Origin: Hymenolepis diminuta
Taxonomy: Eukaryota > Platyhelminthes > Cestoda > Cyclophyllidea > Hymenolepididae
Assembly: GCA_900708905.1 (NCBI GenBank)
Contig: CAADRB010000036.1
Span: forward strand, 1,280,536-1,344,535
DNA: 64,000 bases
Direction: 5' to 3'
The position numbers and the translations under genes were made by a program. A model generated the notes under the pieces. The model was not told the origin of the DNA. It searched no databases and worked only from the letters and a program-made list of their open reading frames with translations. This document shows positions 1-13,694 of the stretch, piece after piece. Within the stretch, counting starts at the first letter, position 1. Every line of letters begins with the position of its first letter.

Positions 1-3000
1 CTTACATCTTTTGAAGTGTATTTGTTCCCCTATATAATATGTCTAAAACAAAAGTGAGATCGAGCTGACTCATAGGAAGGGTAAGATTTTATGTATTACC
101 GTGGATAATAAGAATATTTATATGAAGGAGAAAAAATTCTGCTTGGATAGTAAAATCGAGTTTTCTCCTACCTATTTGTCGGACTATAACTCCTATCTTC
201 ATTGCGACAGCCAAATAAAGGGAGAAGACAGGGCAGTGGTGAGCAGAATTTGCTCTAAGGGGACCAGGAACCTTGATAGGGATATAGGAAAATTATGTTT
301 TAGAGTTGGTGAGTTACCAACCCGTCAATAGAGTTTTAGGACGTCTGTCACAGTGGCAGAGACCTAGCGACGACTAATCAGGGGGATCACATCGTGTTTT
401 AATCTTATAAATTATAAATAAACCACTTGAGGTAGCATGATAGCTCTGTGTGGACATTTGAAGTCATATATGACGGAGAAAGATTAGCAAAGACAGAGAA
501 AAATAATAAATTCAAGAAAATTTAATCATTTTAGCTGCTACATCAAACTGATCTGTCCGACGTCCATTGTTTAGCATTTAATAAATACTTAACATAAAAA
601 GCCTAAACAGTTTAGATCTAGATAGATTTGAGTAGAGGATTTATATATCAAATTTAATATAGTCATTCTTTCACTCCATTAAATTTTTTTTCTAGAATTG
701 TAATGATAGGGCAGAAGTACGTAGAACTTGCAGCGGATTGTACACCGAAAAGTCTTTTTGCTACATCAATTTACTCCCAAATTAACCCAAAGTACCAAGA
801 ACAAGAAAGATGCTGAGTGGAGAGTGATTATTGCTCACTTCTATGTCTGTGTCGTTGTCAAAAGCTTAGTCATTAAATACAAATCCATGCAGGGCTACAG
901 GGATCTTGATTGCTGATTGGTTGAGGAGGTCTTTTTACACGCGTCCGCGCTTGTTGTCTATGCGATCGGTTGCATACCCCTCTTTCCAGAAGTTCCAATG
1001 CATGTGATTCAATCAGCCTTGTTAGCATTGTGAACCCCAAAAACTGTCAGCTTTCTGTACCTGGTATAAAATTTAATTTTACACAACGAATTTGTCAGGA
1101 TATTTTGGTAAATATATATCTAACTGTTCTTTTAGTCAATACTAACAATCTGCGTTAAAGAGGGTGAAAAATTGTAAAACTACTTATTTGATCTCTAATT
1201 CCTTAAGAAGGATATATCTATTTTTAAACATTCATTTTAACTAGTTTATAACTTAAATTACACATTGACATTCAGAAAGTCAGTATAAAATCATCATGTC
1301 TTTAAGAATGCATTTTTGCAGTAATGCATAAATCGTGAAAATTCAGTCTCTACCTTTCTCTATTCGAGTTGGATTTTTGACACTTTAATACTATTTACGT
1401 TATTTGTTTAGGTTTATGTACATGAAATTTGAGTTATTTTAGGGGAAATTTTTCAGATGAACTCATGAGGTTTTAGCTTTAAATGGTGTACAGAAGGCTA
1501 TCAATAAAACTACGCGATGTATGCCGTAGGGGAGACAAAAGTAGAATGAAAAGATTCAAAAAGTAATGTCCCGTGTGGAACTAAAATCAATCACTCCAAC
1601 AACATTAGGCATTGAGGAACTTACTGCTCTGATTCAAAATTTGTAAAAACCACTTCAAAGTCTTCATTACACTTTGAATTCCTACCATTTATTGTCTCCG
1701 ATACCAAAACCTGTTATGATGTTTCAACCGGTAAGCCAATCACACTAATAGAAAATTTCCTATTACTTTTGCACTCAAGCCTCCGTTCAGCAGCCGAACT
1801 AATTACTGACGGCCTCATCTGTCTGCATTAAACATATCTGATCGAATGATAGACTAGCATAATTTCATAAGGAATTATCAATCTGTCCCTTCATTTTTGT
1901 TCAAACAGATGTCTTAAAAATGTAAATCCCAATAATTCACATAAAGGATTTACTGAGCATCAACAAATTAAAACCGGCCTACTTAGACTCTCCAATCTTA
2001 ATACCCCGAGAACCCCTCATTCCATACACCCTATCCTTTTGTCTGCTATATTTCTACTCACTGATAATATGTTTCCTATCTCTCTTCCTGTTGTGCCCCT
2101 GTTGAAAGTAGTGTACACTCTTCCACTGCTCTTACTCAGTCCCTATCCAAAGATACTGTGCCCTCTCCCTCTTCCTGCCCAGTCATCATCTTAAGATAAT
2201 ATAACACTTGCAACCTCACCTCCCCGTATATCTCAACACAAGTTTTCTCGGCTTACTTTGTGGTTGTAAAGTCACCTTCCCTTTCCGATTGACTGAATAC
2301 GTGACTAACTATCAAGTCTTTTTTCTAGATTTAGCTACTTACTGTTTGCCTTTGAAGTTTACAACGCTACGAAGGCTGTCAAAATGAATTTAATTGCTGA
2401 ATATTTCCATTGCCTAAAGTGCAATGGGAAAAGTATTTCAAAATTTTAAACAACATATTACTCTCTGAGCGTTGCTTAGGTAAATTAAACTACTAAAGAG
2501 TATGCAAGAAAATGCTGCCTTTTATAAATTTTTCATTTTAAGTGCTCATTCTAAGGCATCTCATTTCTAAACTATACTTGCATATAGTACAAAGTTATGA
2601 TTTGCCGACACAGTACACAAATTTCTAAAAGTTTTATCAGCTGAAAGTTTTGCCAACATTTGGAAAACAAAAGTAAAAGTTAAAAGTTCTAAATGGTAGG
2701 GTATATGGGTAATATCATGATGTCCGTAGGAGATTTAATACAATTAAAATCGGTATTCCTTTAAAGTTCCCTGGACTTCACTTTGCTTCTAAGTTAACGG
2801 CAACTTTTTACAGTAAGTTGCATAAAACTACATGCTTATTAAAGGTATGTGCATTAATAAAATCGCGATTCCGGCTTGAAGCTGAATATATTTTAGAAGT
2901 GATGACGACACATTCATCAAATTTTTCTCAAACTAAAATTTACTCCATTTCCTGGCTTTAGTGATTCAGGCTAAATTCAAACAAAAGTTCGTTAAGGAGT

Positions 3001-6000
3001 GTATTTTTTGATAACAGGCCTATTTCCGCTAATTTGCACAATCAACAAGTCAGAAGTCGCCAAATGAATGCTTAAAATTATTAAATCTTGTTAAATATCC
3101 GGTAAAAACGAATAATTTGATTCGAGAGAACATTGCATGATCTTTGTTCAGAACACAATATAGTAAATTGAATACCTTAATACACTCACACCTCCGTCAA
3201 AATATGTGATGGAGAATAAATAAATGTCTAAGTCGGGGAGCATGACTAACGAAGGTGTTTAAGGCATTAAACTGCCACTTGGGAAGCCTAGTATTGCTAG
3301 GTGCCCATCTCAGAACAGCCAAAATCCTCCCCTTCATATCCAAATCTTAAAGCAGTAGAAACATTTGAAAACGTCTAAACGATATTTAGCAATATGTAAA
3401 TCCAATCGTTTCCCACATAACAGTAAGAGATTTTAACCGATATCAAATAATGAGTCCGGAAATAGTAACAGTATATTTTAGAGTTATCAAATCTGGCTGA
3501 TTTGCGAATCTGAAACAAATTAATGGAAAACTACTGAAAATGCAGATTTAAGTGAGATCAGTAGAATCTGTAAGAAAGAATACCATTTAAAACTCGTTTT
3601 AAATGTACGACGAGTTCTTCTGGTCAACAGTCATACGTGGTGTCCCAAACTATCTGGGCATGCCGACTGACCTTGGGGTCAGTATGTGTTACTGTGTCTC
3701 CATCTTCAAATATAGTCCTCCATTCCGATTCTCCCTTATCCATAATCCTTCGCTTTCTAAAGTCCTATTCGCCATGATGATATGTCATTTATCAAATCGA
3801 TCACTCTGGTTTACGTTTGTGTTCAGTGACCCCAATGAGGCGGTCTTGTGAATCATCGCTTAGTCATCCTCACACGGTGATATCTTTTATGCAACCTATA
3901 TTTTATACTGACGGGAAGCCGACTAAATAAAGCTCGTAGCTTCAGTGTTTCTGTTTTATCTCGGAATTATCAATTCTCACTGATTGTCTCAAAGTCGCCC
4001 ATCATCCTTTTCACCGGGGGGCATAATACTTCTGACAGCTTAACAGTTATTTGGGTCTAAATTTCATGAAGAAAATTTGTATGCTTCTGTTTAATTAACA
4101 AGTACATTCTGTCTAGACCTTCTCCCTTTAGCTTCAGTCAAGTGTAGTTTAGTGATATCTCGTAAGTGGATATACCATAAGAGTCGGACTAGACCTCCTT
4201 TAGGTACTACAGCATAAAATAATTATACTTTTCAAAATTGACCAACTAAGAAGTTGCAAAATATGTATGGTTCACATCTCCTACTTTCCGCTCGTTTCTA
4301 GAAGTACTCTACTTTACTCTAAGAAACATAATTTGCTATAATTGCTATTTATTTAATTGTTCTATATGAAAAAACATTGAGTAATAATATGGCCAAAAAG
4401 TTACAAAAGCCAGTAAAACGAATCTTTTAAATTATGAGATTATTTGAAGTTTTAACTAATTAAAAATGGGCCACAAATGCATTAAAATGTTTATCATATT
4501 AAATATGCACTAATTCATAATCTCATGAAATTCTGGAGAATTTAAAATTGTTTACTTCGTGTATTATCACATTCACATTAAAATAAGTCCACATCCTTCC
4601 TTTTTCTATAGCAAAGGAATTACACAATTTAAAGGACAGGAATAAGAGGCATTCTGTACATGTTGTGCTTTTTAAAATGTAAGATACTACTCCCAAAGCA
4701 TTATTTTTGGTCGATATCGTTAAGTATAATGTTTACACGTCCCATATATTGTATTTACATTTATATTGAATGACTATAAATCATATGCAATTTTCCAAAA
4801 ATTACACTTCTACTTTATTGACTCCTGTCGACTTAAAGAATAATTACTATAATTATTTATTAATTAATAATGTCAATGAAAACAGATCAATGTTTACGTC
4901 TTTAAATATGGGACAAGACCTATTCATTAGGTACAGTTATTTGGTCCAAGAAGGGATCGCTGGAAATTTTAATAGGATTAAATAATGAAGTTCGGCCATC
5001 AGCAGTCTTACTTTCATTTGAAGACAAAATGTCCTAGAATTTGAACTTTGGGGTTTTTGGTGTGCGCATGCCCTCGGTATTCGGAACATGCTGACTAGTT
5101 TAACTGAATGTCTGGTCATACCAGTTTAATTAATTTACATTATCTTAAATCCTTGAACAGGTCGAGGAAACAAGCTAAGTATCTTTAAACAGGTCTGGTT
5201 CACTTGGATTCATCAGATCTGAACTACTCAAAGAATGTGTTGTAAGGTGTAGTGAGACCGGTCTTAAAAGATAGTATTACAGCTGCTCAGACGTAGGAGA
5301 GAGAGAGAAGTTAAGTAGACGAGAATAGTCTACTAGCCAGGCTAGACCAGACGACACTAACTAATAAGATTTAGGAACTCTTTATACATAAGAATTGGAC
5401 TTGTTCAAGTTCTAATTGTAAGATTAAAAATTAAGTGAACATAGCATTTTCTTCTCCGAATATGATGAACCAATCATGCCGTCACGTCGTGATCCACTAT
5501 CGTTATGAGTTGAAAGTGGGATGCAATTAATTAGGGGTATTGGGCAACACTGATCTTGTTGGTAAACCTTATTATTGTTTTCCGGTCATCTGGTTGATTG
5601 CTGCCCTGAGCCCGCTGTACTGCATCACTAAAAACGTTATAAAGTGTGATCAATGCCAGTGCACGACAAATCAGTATTTCATCTTTCCTTTAGCACATTA
5701 TTAATTTATTATTTATTTAATTAATTTTGACAAATTCATTGGAGATTCGGCTGGGAATTTAAAATGCTATTGTTTATTAACGTGCTTATTTAAATCCGCG
5801 TATTTAATTTCAAAACACCGTTCACTTTTCTTCTGGTTACTGCGTGAAGTGTATTTCTAAATTATGGCCGCTAAGAGTTTCATTTGTATGGCACCTTTGG
5901 ATAACGTTTCCATTGGTATTGTTCATTTAACCATAAGGGAGCACCAATGTTAGTTCTCAATACAAGGACGACAGTTAGCAAAGTGAACGGCAAAATTTGG

Positions 6001-6587
6001 AGGGTTTCGCGGTGAAACCTTCCTTTTAAATAGGTCATTCTTTAGATTTTATGAAAGTGTTCTATTGTGAAAAAATTATTAGACTTCGGTTTTTAATTGC
6101 ACTGATTTGTTTTCATTTGTATTTTAGAGACCTTGCATTCCACAGGTCCGTTCGAATTTATCCGAAATTTGGAACCCGATATATTGGTGTTACCACTATT
6201 TTCAAGCCAAAATTTCCATTTTTCTTCCTATTTTTATCATACATATAAAGTTTTCAGAACCGGGGAAAAGTGTTTAATTTAAGGTATATCATTTTAAAGT
6301 GTTTAACTGTAAAAGTATTTTAATAATATATTTAGTCAAGCTTAATTAGGTAGTGGAATAATCGAAAAATGTTAAAGTACAAGTAAACTTATTTTATTGC
6401 CTGCCAATTCCTGGCCTTAATAGCCCTGAGATGAAGACCAACATCTATTCCTATTAGTAATCAGACTAATCTTGAAAGAGCACTTTGCAATTTGTTTACG
6501 AATTTAAAATATTTTATCTGATTTGTTTTCTATTTATTAATTAATAAAATTCATTAAATTTTTCCTTATTTGCGAGTGTATATGTGT
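1..6587. other. AT-rich gene-poor region
   Basis: I see no convincing gene here. Open frames up to about 80 codons exist (for example 101-331 and 3603-3851 on the plus strand), but none has a recognisable domain, a good splice context or a matching neighbour. The stretch at about 1980-2300 is richer in C and T than its surroundings. No tandem array or clear transposon protein is visible. Confidence 0.6.
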
Positions 6588-6745
6588 ATGTGGCGGATCA
6601 CTCGGCTCGTGGATCGTTGAAGAGTACAGCCAACTGTGTGAATTAATGTGAATTGCAGACTGCTTTGAACATCGATACCTTGAACGCATATTGCATCCAA
6701 AGGCTTGCCTATGGCCACGTCTGTCTGAGCGTCGGCTTATAAACT
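6588..6745 (+). rRNA. 5.8S rRNA-like copy, degenerate
   Basis: The core of eukaryotic 5.8S rRNA is unmistakable: the GATCACTCGGCTCGTGGATC block, CAGCCAACTGTGTGAATTAA, the GCAGACTGCTTTGAACATCGA block and TGAACGCATATTGC. It is followed by a hairpin arm and the GTCTGTCTGAGCGTCGGC end. The copy looks damaged. GGCGGATCACT lacks bases expected in a GGTGGATCACT-type start. In the late hairpin the 3' arm CCTATGGCC (6708-6716) is intact, but the 5' arm reads ATCCAAAGG where GGCCATAGG would be needed, which leaves three mismatches. No 18S precedes it and no recognisable 28S follows. It is therefore most likely an orphan rDNA fragment outside the rDNA array, rather than a working gene. A misassembled rDNA read is the alternative. 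Confidence 0.85.
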
Positions 6746-7250
6746 ATCACTGCGCGTAATAAGCAGTGGCTTGGGAGAGTGCCGTGATTGCAGTAGTATG
6801 TGTGTGTATATGTGTGTTGCGTGCGCGCTACTACTGCTGCAGTTGGGGCTTCTCTTTAAGGTATTATCACAGCCATTGCCATTGCGAATGGTGATGCGTG
6901 TGGTGCGGAGCTTGTGGTTGTGTGAGTAACCAGCTGCTATACGCCGGTACTGCTATTACTTTGATACATGGTTTCAACAGTGGTGTGTGCTGCTGTTGCT
7001 ACTGTCATATCACAGAGTAGTACGCGAGCATTCACCAAACGTGACTTAGTGTATGCGTGTACTCCTTTCGCGTGTGTATATGAAAGACATGAGGTGTGAA
7101 CTTCAGTCAGTAAAAGCTGATACGTGATACAACAATCGCAGAAGCCTAGTCTTGTTTCATCTTATAATAACAAGCACCTACTGTTTACTACCACCACTAC
7201 TACTACATGCACATCCAGATGTTATTTCACCACGCCGGCCCAGAATATGG
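6746..7250 (+). other. ITS2-like spacer next to 5.8S copy
   Basis: This directly follows the 5.8S-like block. It has the G/T-rich, GTGTGTGTATATGTGTG-type composition with CTGCTGTTGCTACT triplet runs, as in cestode ITS2 spacers, and is clearly less AT-rich than the flanks. The end is my estimate from composition. I do not find the GACCTCAGATCAG-type start of 28S rRNA after it, so the rDNA unit is truncated. Confidence 0.65.
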
Positions 7251-8241
7251 ATGCTTATGGCTGTAGCCCGAAGGGGCTGATAAACTCCATCCAAGGATAA
7301 ATGCTGCCACAAGTCCGATAGTGAACAAATACTGTAAGAGAAAGCTCGAAGTTTTCAGAGAAGAGTAAGCAGAGCTCCAAGTAGAATTCAAAAATAAAAA
7401 ATTTGGCCAGAAATAAAGAAGAACCCTCTTTCCTTAGTGTTAAAAATTGTTAGGTCATTTGCTTTCAGGGTGGAATAGATACTTTTCTACTTTCTTCATT
7501 ATATGAAAAAGCCAGAAAACTTGGTTTCGTATTTCGTTCATTTCTCCTTCATTTTGACATTTCTATAACACTAGCCAATTTTGTAGAGTCACTAATTGTA
7601 CAGGTCATTCTTGGATTTATCATGAGAGTCCACATACATAACTTCTCTTTTAGGTACCGTTTCAGTTTTGGTTGATATATTCGGGACATAGCATGGGATG
7701 GAATTTTATTTTCAACTATTCTCATATCATAATGGAAAACTTGTATTATGTGAGTAACAAGATAACGAACTTATAAACTCTCTAGACTCTCATGGATCTT
7801 ACGCACGAATCAAATACTAAGAGAAAACTTTCATTTAATAATGTCTAAGAATTATATTATCTATTTGTTAATTGTGCTCCCTTGCGAAAATTGGGACTTG
7901 ATCTACCTTTACCATATTTAAGGTAGAGAAAACCCACATTACCACATTCTGTTTGGAGCACTCATTTTTTACTAGATTTTGTGTTAGTTATTGACATTTA
8001 TCATTTATACACCCAAACAGAAATGATGAGATGCATTGGTAACTGTCCATGAACATATCGTAAACATGGACCTTTATATCCGCATTTTTTGTAGACATCT
8101 ATACACCAATTATTGTATTTATAATAATAATACCAGAACCAATGTAACATTTTCAACAATCTAAAAGCGTTCTCTTCCTTTATTCAAACACTCGCATAAA
8201 TGCTAAACTCTGAATTTCCCTGTTTTTGTTTAAATATCTTC
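7251..8241. other. Intergenic AT-rich DNA
   Basis: No coding frame of note and no clear repeat seen in this stretch between the rDNA fragment and the first LTR-like repeat copy. Confidence 0.5.
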
Positions 8242-8524
8242 TGTTATAACGTAACAAAATAGAGGTATTGGTGGTAACTCTCGCAGAGCCAACAATCGAG
8301 ACAACTCGGTAATATAGTACCTTAACACAGGAACAGGTAACCATGACAGAGCACAAGGCACGTTATAGTCAACACGCGTGTATTGCCGAAACTCCATCCC
8401 AATCGGTATCGGCTTAAACAAATAAGTTTAATTATCAGGTATCTTTCGTCGGTGGAGAAATAAAGAAGGAAATTACGTTTTTATTTAAAAGAAAAGTGTT
8501 GGGAGCGGGGGAAAATAATTATCA
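8242..8524 (+). repeat. LTR-like dispersed repeat, copy A
   Basis: This is a 283-base block that recurs at 13695-13976 in the same orientation. Both copies begin TGTTA(T/C)AACGTA, share the CTCGCAGAGCCAACAATC, CAGAGCACAAGGCACGTTATAG and GATATCGGCTTAAA-type segments, and end in GGGGGAAAATAATTATCA. The TGTTA start is typical of Ty3/gypsy LTRs. The TGGGAGCGGGGG string at 8500-8511 could be a primer binding site just downstream of the LTR. No open reading frame follows, so this copy is a fragment. It could also be an unrelated short interspersed repeat. Confidence 0.6.
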
Positions 8525-11500
8525 TTCATTCTAGCACCTTCAACATCTTGCTTTACACATTGATAAATGAAATTACACTTTGATTGATAATTTTAGAGAA
8601 ATCGTGCTTGCTTATTCCTTATTTTGACAAAGCATTTCATTTAACTGCCACAAGTATGCTTCATCGCACAGAAATCTTTAATTGTTTCCCACGACGTAGA
8701 ATTCTCATAACGCTTAAAAGCCGAATAGTTATTTATTAAATAGAGGCTGTGGAAATATTAAGAGGGTTTCACTGATTAAAACTTAAAAGAATAAATTACT
8801 GTCCGTGTGAAATAAATGTAAGAATGGATGCCCATTATGGCAATTTCCAGTAAAGTCCAGTATCTATGTAACCAAATAACTTTGTGTAATTGTGTCGAAT
8901 TGTAACCAAAATGAATATAGCTTATTTTATCTCCATTTTGAATATTAATCGTTTGTGTATATAATTACCTAAACCTTATTCTTTTGCGATTAATTGCTGA
9001 CAGTAAATATAAATTGCTTTTCCTTTTTATTATGGTTCCAATAAGGATTTAATTCCTCCGAAAAGATTTAAACTAGCATTAACTCCATTTTAAAACATTG
9101 TCACCTGCCCGCAAAAAATTATCTAAATTTTAAAATTTTATCCAAAATATGCAAGTTCGGCTCCACTTAATTGGAATTATCTTTACACTTTGTATAACGA
9201 TGAAAAGGCATCATAAGTCTATCTACGGCATACGATTTCCATTGACAAAAGGCGACTAAATATTTTTTCAATTACGCAAGGATCTATAATTTAAAATTTT
9301 CTCCGATCTTGGTTCTTTCAGTAAGGTTTCAAATATTGTACACAGTTCCATCACTTTACATTCTAGGAAGCCATGTTGCGATACAATGACCTTTTTCGAG
9401 TACTAAATGCGATAGGTGATGTTTTTCTACTTTACATCACTAAAATGTATCCCTCTTTTGGTATTTTGTGCACAGTGTGATAAATATATATTTAGGATGT
9501 ATCTGTCGAACAGTCATATCAAAGTCTTTGAGTAGTTGAAGCTCCAGTCAAACCGCCGGCATGATCATCTATTGAAAATAGATTTTCATTAACAATATAT
9601 ATTAACAGTTAATTAACAAAAGTAGATAGATTCGTCTATAGGTCCAGAATTTAGTTATATGTGTATTGTCTAGGAAGCAAAACAGAGATCAGTTATTGTT
9701 ATTTTGAGGTAATTACTAAAGAGGAATAAACTGCACAGTTCTATTGCATAATTCTATTATTTTTAATGAAGGAAGAAAGCGTCGTAAATAATATCTAAGG
9801 ACGCTTGTTTAATTCAGTTCCCATTCTATCTTTTGCTCGAAGAAAACACGAGTTTGAATATGCGTAAGAGCCAAAGATTAAGACAAAACCACGATACCAG
9901 AAATTTAAATAGTCTACACTGATAACTCTTTGGACTCAAAAACTAAATAAAGATTTTAAAATGTATAGCGTTTGGAGAAATAAAATGCATTCCAGAAAGG
10001 GATGTATCTATGAATTAATGGAGCTTTGCAATTTTTTAAGGTAAAGGAAATCTATGTCTCGATAATCGAGTTAAAATTTGGTGTCCTTAAAATCTTTTTT
10101 CTAATTTCATCGATTTTTTTGGATCAATGTTCAAATTGTAAGTTAGTTTTGAAGCTCTGCTGCCTCGGTTTGTTATGGACAATATTAACGGGGGAAGATT
10201 CTTTTATCCTAGAACGTTAAGTTTGCTCCAGCGAATTTTATCCATATGAAATCACTTTAGATTTTCGGAGATCGTTGGGGTCAAATCAATCGATCAGTTG
10301 AATAATTCATATTTAAGGTTAACACACAGAAGACATGTTTCTATTAACCTTCCAGCAATTTGGTTGCAATCGTACCAAAAGAGCTTCGCACATTCAACTT
10401 ACCCAACGAAATCGTTAAAACGACTTTGAATAATTCTACCTTTGTTATTTTTTATTTATAACAAACCAAACCACTAAGCTACAGATATTGTCAACTTGGC
10501 GGGTCGCGAAGTATTTGGTTTATTTTGTCAGCTTATCATAATTACTGTCAATTGCATTTATCCTCGTTAGAGTAGATCGATTTATAATGTTATCCGCAAT
10601 CCATGAACTTTGTTTTAAACGTGTTATCTCTCCTCTTTCATAATTAAATTTGCGTTTTACCTGAAATAGTGGCATATATATATATAACACGTCAATTACT
10701 TCTTACTTGTTCGACAATAAGCTTGTGTGAGCTGACAAAATCTCATACAAGCTTATTGTTTAGACATGGGTTTTTACTACTTAGTTCATTGAAAATTTGA
10801 TTCTGCTCAGAAGAACAACGTGCATTCTTGTCATTCTTGAAAGGTCTATTGGTGTGCTTGGATATTCGGAGAAAATAAATTATTTTGATGGACGCATTTA
10901 AATACAAATATTTGAGATGTAAAAATATTAAAATATCACTTGATTATTTAAGAATTCCGATTAAACAGCTTCGCCATTTTGCTCATTTGTTGATGGTCCC
11001 CTGCAATGAAGTTCTGATAGCTCCTGTCAACAATTGATTGCGTACTAATTTTATCCCACCGAGATATTGGTGTTTCTGAGTTGAAAATATCTGATTATTT
11101 TGATAGGCAATTGGATTTGTTACATTGTAAATAGAGATTGATCGGTTGTAACTAGTTACATGTAACTATAACCGTTCACTGTAACCGTTCATGTAGTACC
11201 TATGACAGTATCTTGATTCGATACTGGTTGAGGCATTGTAATTGGTACGGTTTCCACTACGTGTGCTCGTGAAAATTATGCAAAAGAATTTGTGGAGGTA
11301 ATTGGCCAATGACCTTGATCAGTCTAGTGATCATTTTGGTAACATCCACAAATTAGAGTAAATTTCGAGAGGTTTATGGCTTTGAATTGTTAAAATTTGA
11401 ACTGTTAGATGTGAGGTATTTTAAGCTATCATATTTGTTAAATTATATGCATGAATATTTGTTAGGTCAAGACGGCTGGCATAAACTGACGGATTGCAGT

Positions 11501-13694
11501 AATTAGTCTTATTACTTATTTGATAGTTTTCGAACAAAAATTATCATGTTTTACTATTGGTTGAGGCATGGAAATTCGCCCTACTTCCTCCTGTAGTATA
11601 TGTAGGGGTAATTGACTGGTGGCCTTGATCAATAAAGTAGCAACTTTGACGGCCTCTATGGAGTGGTGGATTTTGAAAAGGCAAGCTCCAATGTTGGGTA
11701 ATTTGAGATCTTCGATATCTTTCCTTCCATTTCACAAGTTGAACAATCCCCTTTTTCTGAAAGAATATTCCGTTTGGAATTGAAATTTTTGTCATACCGG
11801 TAAGTGTTTCGACTCTTTACGGAATGTAGTTTAATTTCAAATAGTTGTTTTTGAGGAATTTGAATTGTTAGCGAATCACTGATAAAAAAGAAAGGATATT
11901 TTCATTACGAAATTATCTATTCTCTTCCTCCTATTAAAATGTGTAGTTCGTTCTATGACGGTGTTGATTAGCAACCAACCAAAGCAAGTCAAAACTCTGT
12001 GAATATTGGTTAGGAAGGATTTTAATTTAAACTGAACGTGCATGTTATTTTATATCTAATTAAAATAGTGAAAAGGATCGTTAAATATTGCACTCCATAA
12101 TGGAACCAATTCTATTAAAATGAATAATCTGATATGAGGTGAATTAGTTTTATGCTAGCGATTGGGGTAATGCTTAAAATTACTGAGAAACGATAATGCA
12201 TACTGAAGCCAATGGTCTAATCTGAAATATATAATAAAATACAATAATGCAACAGGCCACCTCCATCACATGCTGAAGGCAAACTTTAATTTTCTTTTTT
12301 GGTTAAAGCTTAATCCAAGCTTTCGAGAAAGATATTAATTTCTGTTAAAATTTGTTTATTTGATTGTAACTGTAATTTGAGTGTTTTACAATTTAAGGGC
12401 TTTATAGTGGAAAAATTGATGATCTGCGTTTTCACAAGAATCACTAAGCAATTCTACCGTTAATTATTTACAAGTCACTGATATTTAGACATGTCAGTTT
12501 CCCTATTTATATACGCTAGGTCTAACTACTAAAAAAGTGAGTGCTGAGAAAAGTGAAAGTGAGAAAATTATTAAAATTTTTTCCTCGAGAATATTACTAT
12601 TTTATTTTATGTTTTATTCATTTTATATAGAAAATAATGTTTTATTATTAAATTGTTTATCCGAACTAGAAAATGACCTTGCCCACTGCACTTTTTTTCG
12701 AAGTATGTTGTTGTAAAGTTATAACGTCCTTAAATTTGTCTCCTATATCCTCAATACTGTTATTTTTGTGGATATTTTGGAACTATTAGCTGAATTAAAT
12801 CAGTGAGGAAATTCCTGTGAGTATCAAAAACCTTCCTCCAAATAACTGTTTTTAAATATAAAGTCGGTTGATTATTTTCAAACACTTTAGTTACAATTAG
12901 TGCCTTTCAAATAGAGTCATTGGTTTATGTGTTTATTACAAAATAATAGTTTTAAAGATTGTAATGGACATTGTTTAATTAGATATATATTTTATATCTC
13001 AAAGTTTGATTAAATCGATTGCAAATTGTGCCTATATTCTCCTGTGCTCGAAGATCATCTCTGTATGTGTGTATTTCTATTCCCAATACATCATTGTAAT
13101 GCAGCAGCACAACTTTATCTCCTTCATTTATTGGTTTTCTTCTAAACACCTAGTCATCCGGGGAGGTAGGACGTTGTAAACAGCCGATGCTTTATATTGC
13201 TAATCTTCTGCATAAGGTAAGTAAGAAGACGTCTGTACAACAGGATAGCGTTTGTGTTCGATAAAATGGAAAAAAAATTAAAATAATAATTTTAAACGTA
13301 TATTGGCTTTATTATTTATTTACAATTTCATATAAATGCTAAAATACACTAAAATTTTGGGTTGTTACCGGGTTTTATAAGAGGGAAATATAAAGGGTTT
13401 GCTTAATCCCATATTAATACCCAAATCGAGGAACTGTGGCTATTTGGGAGGCCTCAAAGGCTATAAAAAGTGACAAGCAGCAATAAATAAATTCTCTAAA
13501 ATTTTATAAAATTCCGAAGCCAAAATTTTTACAAATCTGTCAACAATCAGTGGATTTGTTCCAGGGGCTCAACAGTCTATCCGTAAATGTAAAGGCTTCA
13601 GCATTGGTCGACCATTCTTCTCAGCCATGATTCTGATGGGAAATATCGGAACACACCAGAATTAGGATAAGCTGAATGTTTTTCATTTTATCTA
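8525..13694. other. Gene-free AT-rich stretch with a hairpin and small repeats
   Basis: No gene recognised. It contains a strong hairpin at 10714-10759, a short TA run at 10674-10686, and two partly similar segments at about 11225-11340 and 11560-11640, each with GGTTGAGGCAT followed by a TAATTG...CCTTGATCA block. The segment at 13030-13260 is less AT-rich than its surroundings and may be an old transposon end. Confidence 0.5.
10714..10759. repeat. 18-bp inverted repeat (hairpin)
   Basis: The left arm ACAATAAGCTTGTGTGAG (10714-10731) pairs with the right arm CTCATACAAGCTTATTGT (10742-10759) over 18 positions with a single G-T wobble. The arms are separated by a 10-base loop. Pairing stops outside these arms. 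The stem is shorter than a usual animal pre-miRNA. Confidence 0.8.

Noticed and set aside
3603..3851. 82-codon plus-strand frame
   Set aside because: No recognised domain, no neighbouring exon and hydrophobic low-information product; likely chance.
6860..6885. TATCACAGCC string resembling the miR-2 family seed
   Set aside because: It lies inside the ITS2-like spacer and has no convincing precursor hairpin; a chance match.
8242..8524. Reverse transcriptase or RNase H coding in the LTR-like repeat
   Set aside because: I tried the reading frames; the parts conserved between the two copies do not form a polymerase motif and contain stops.
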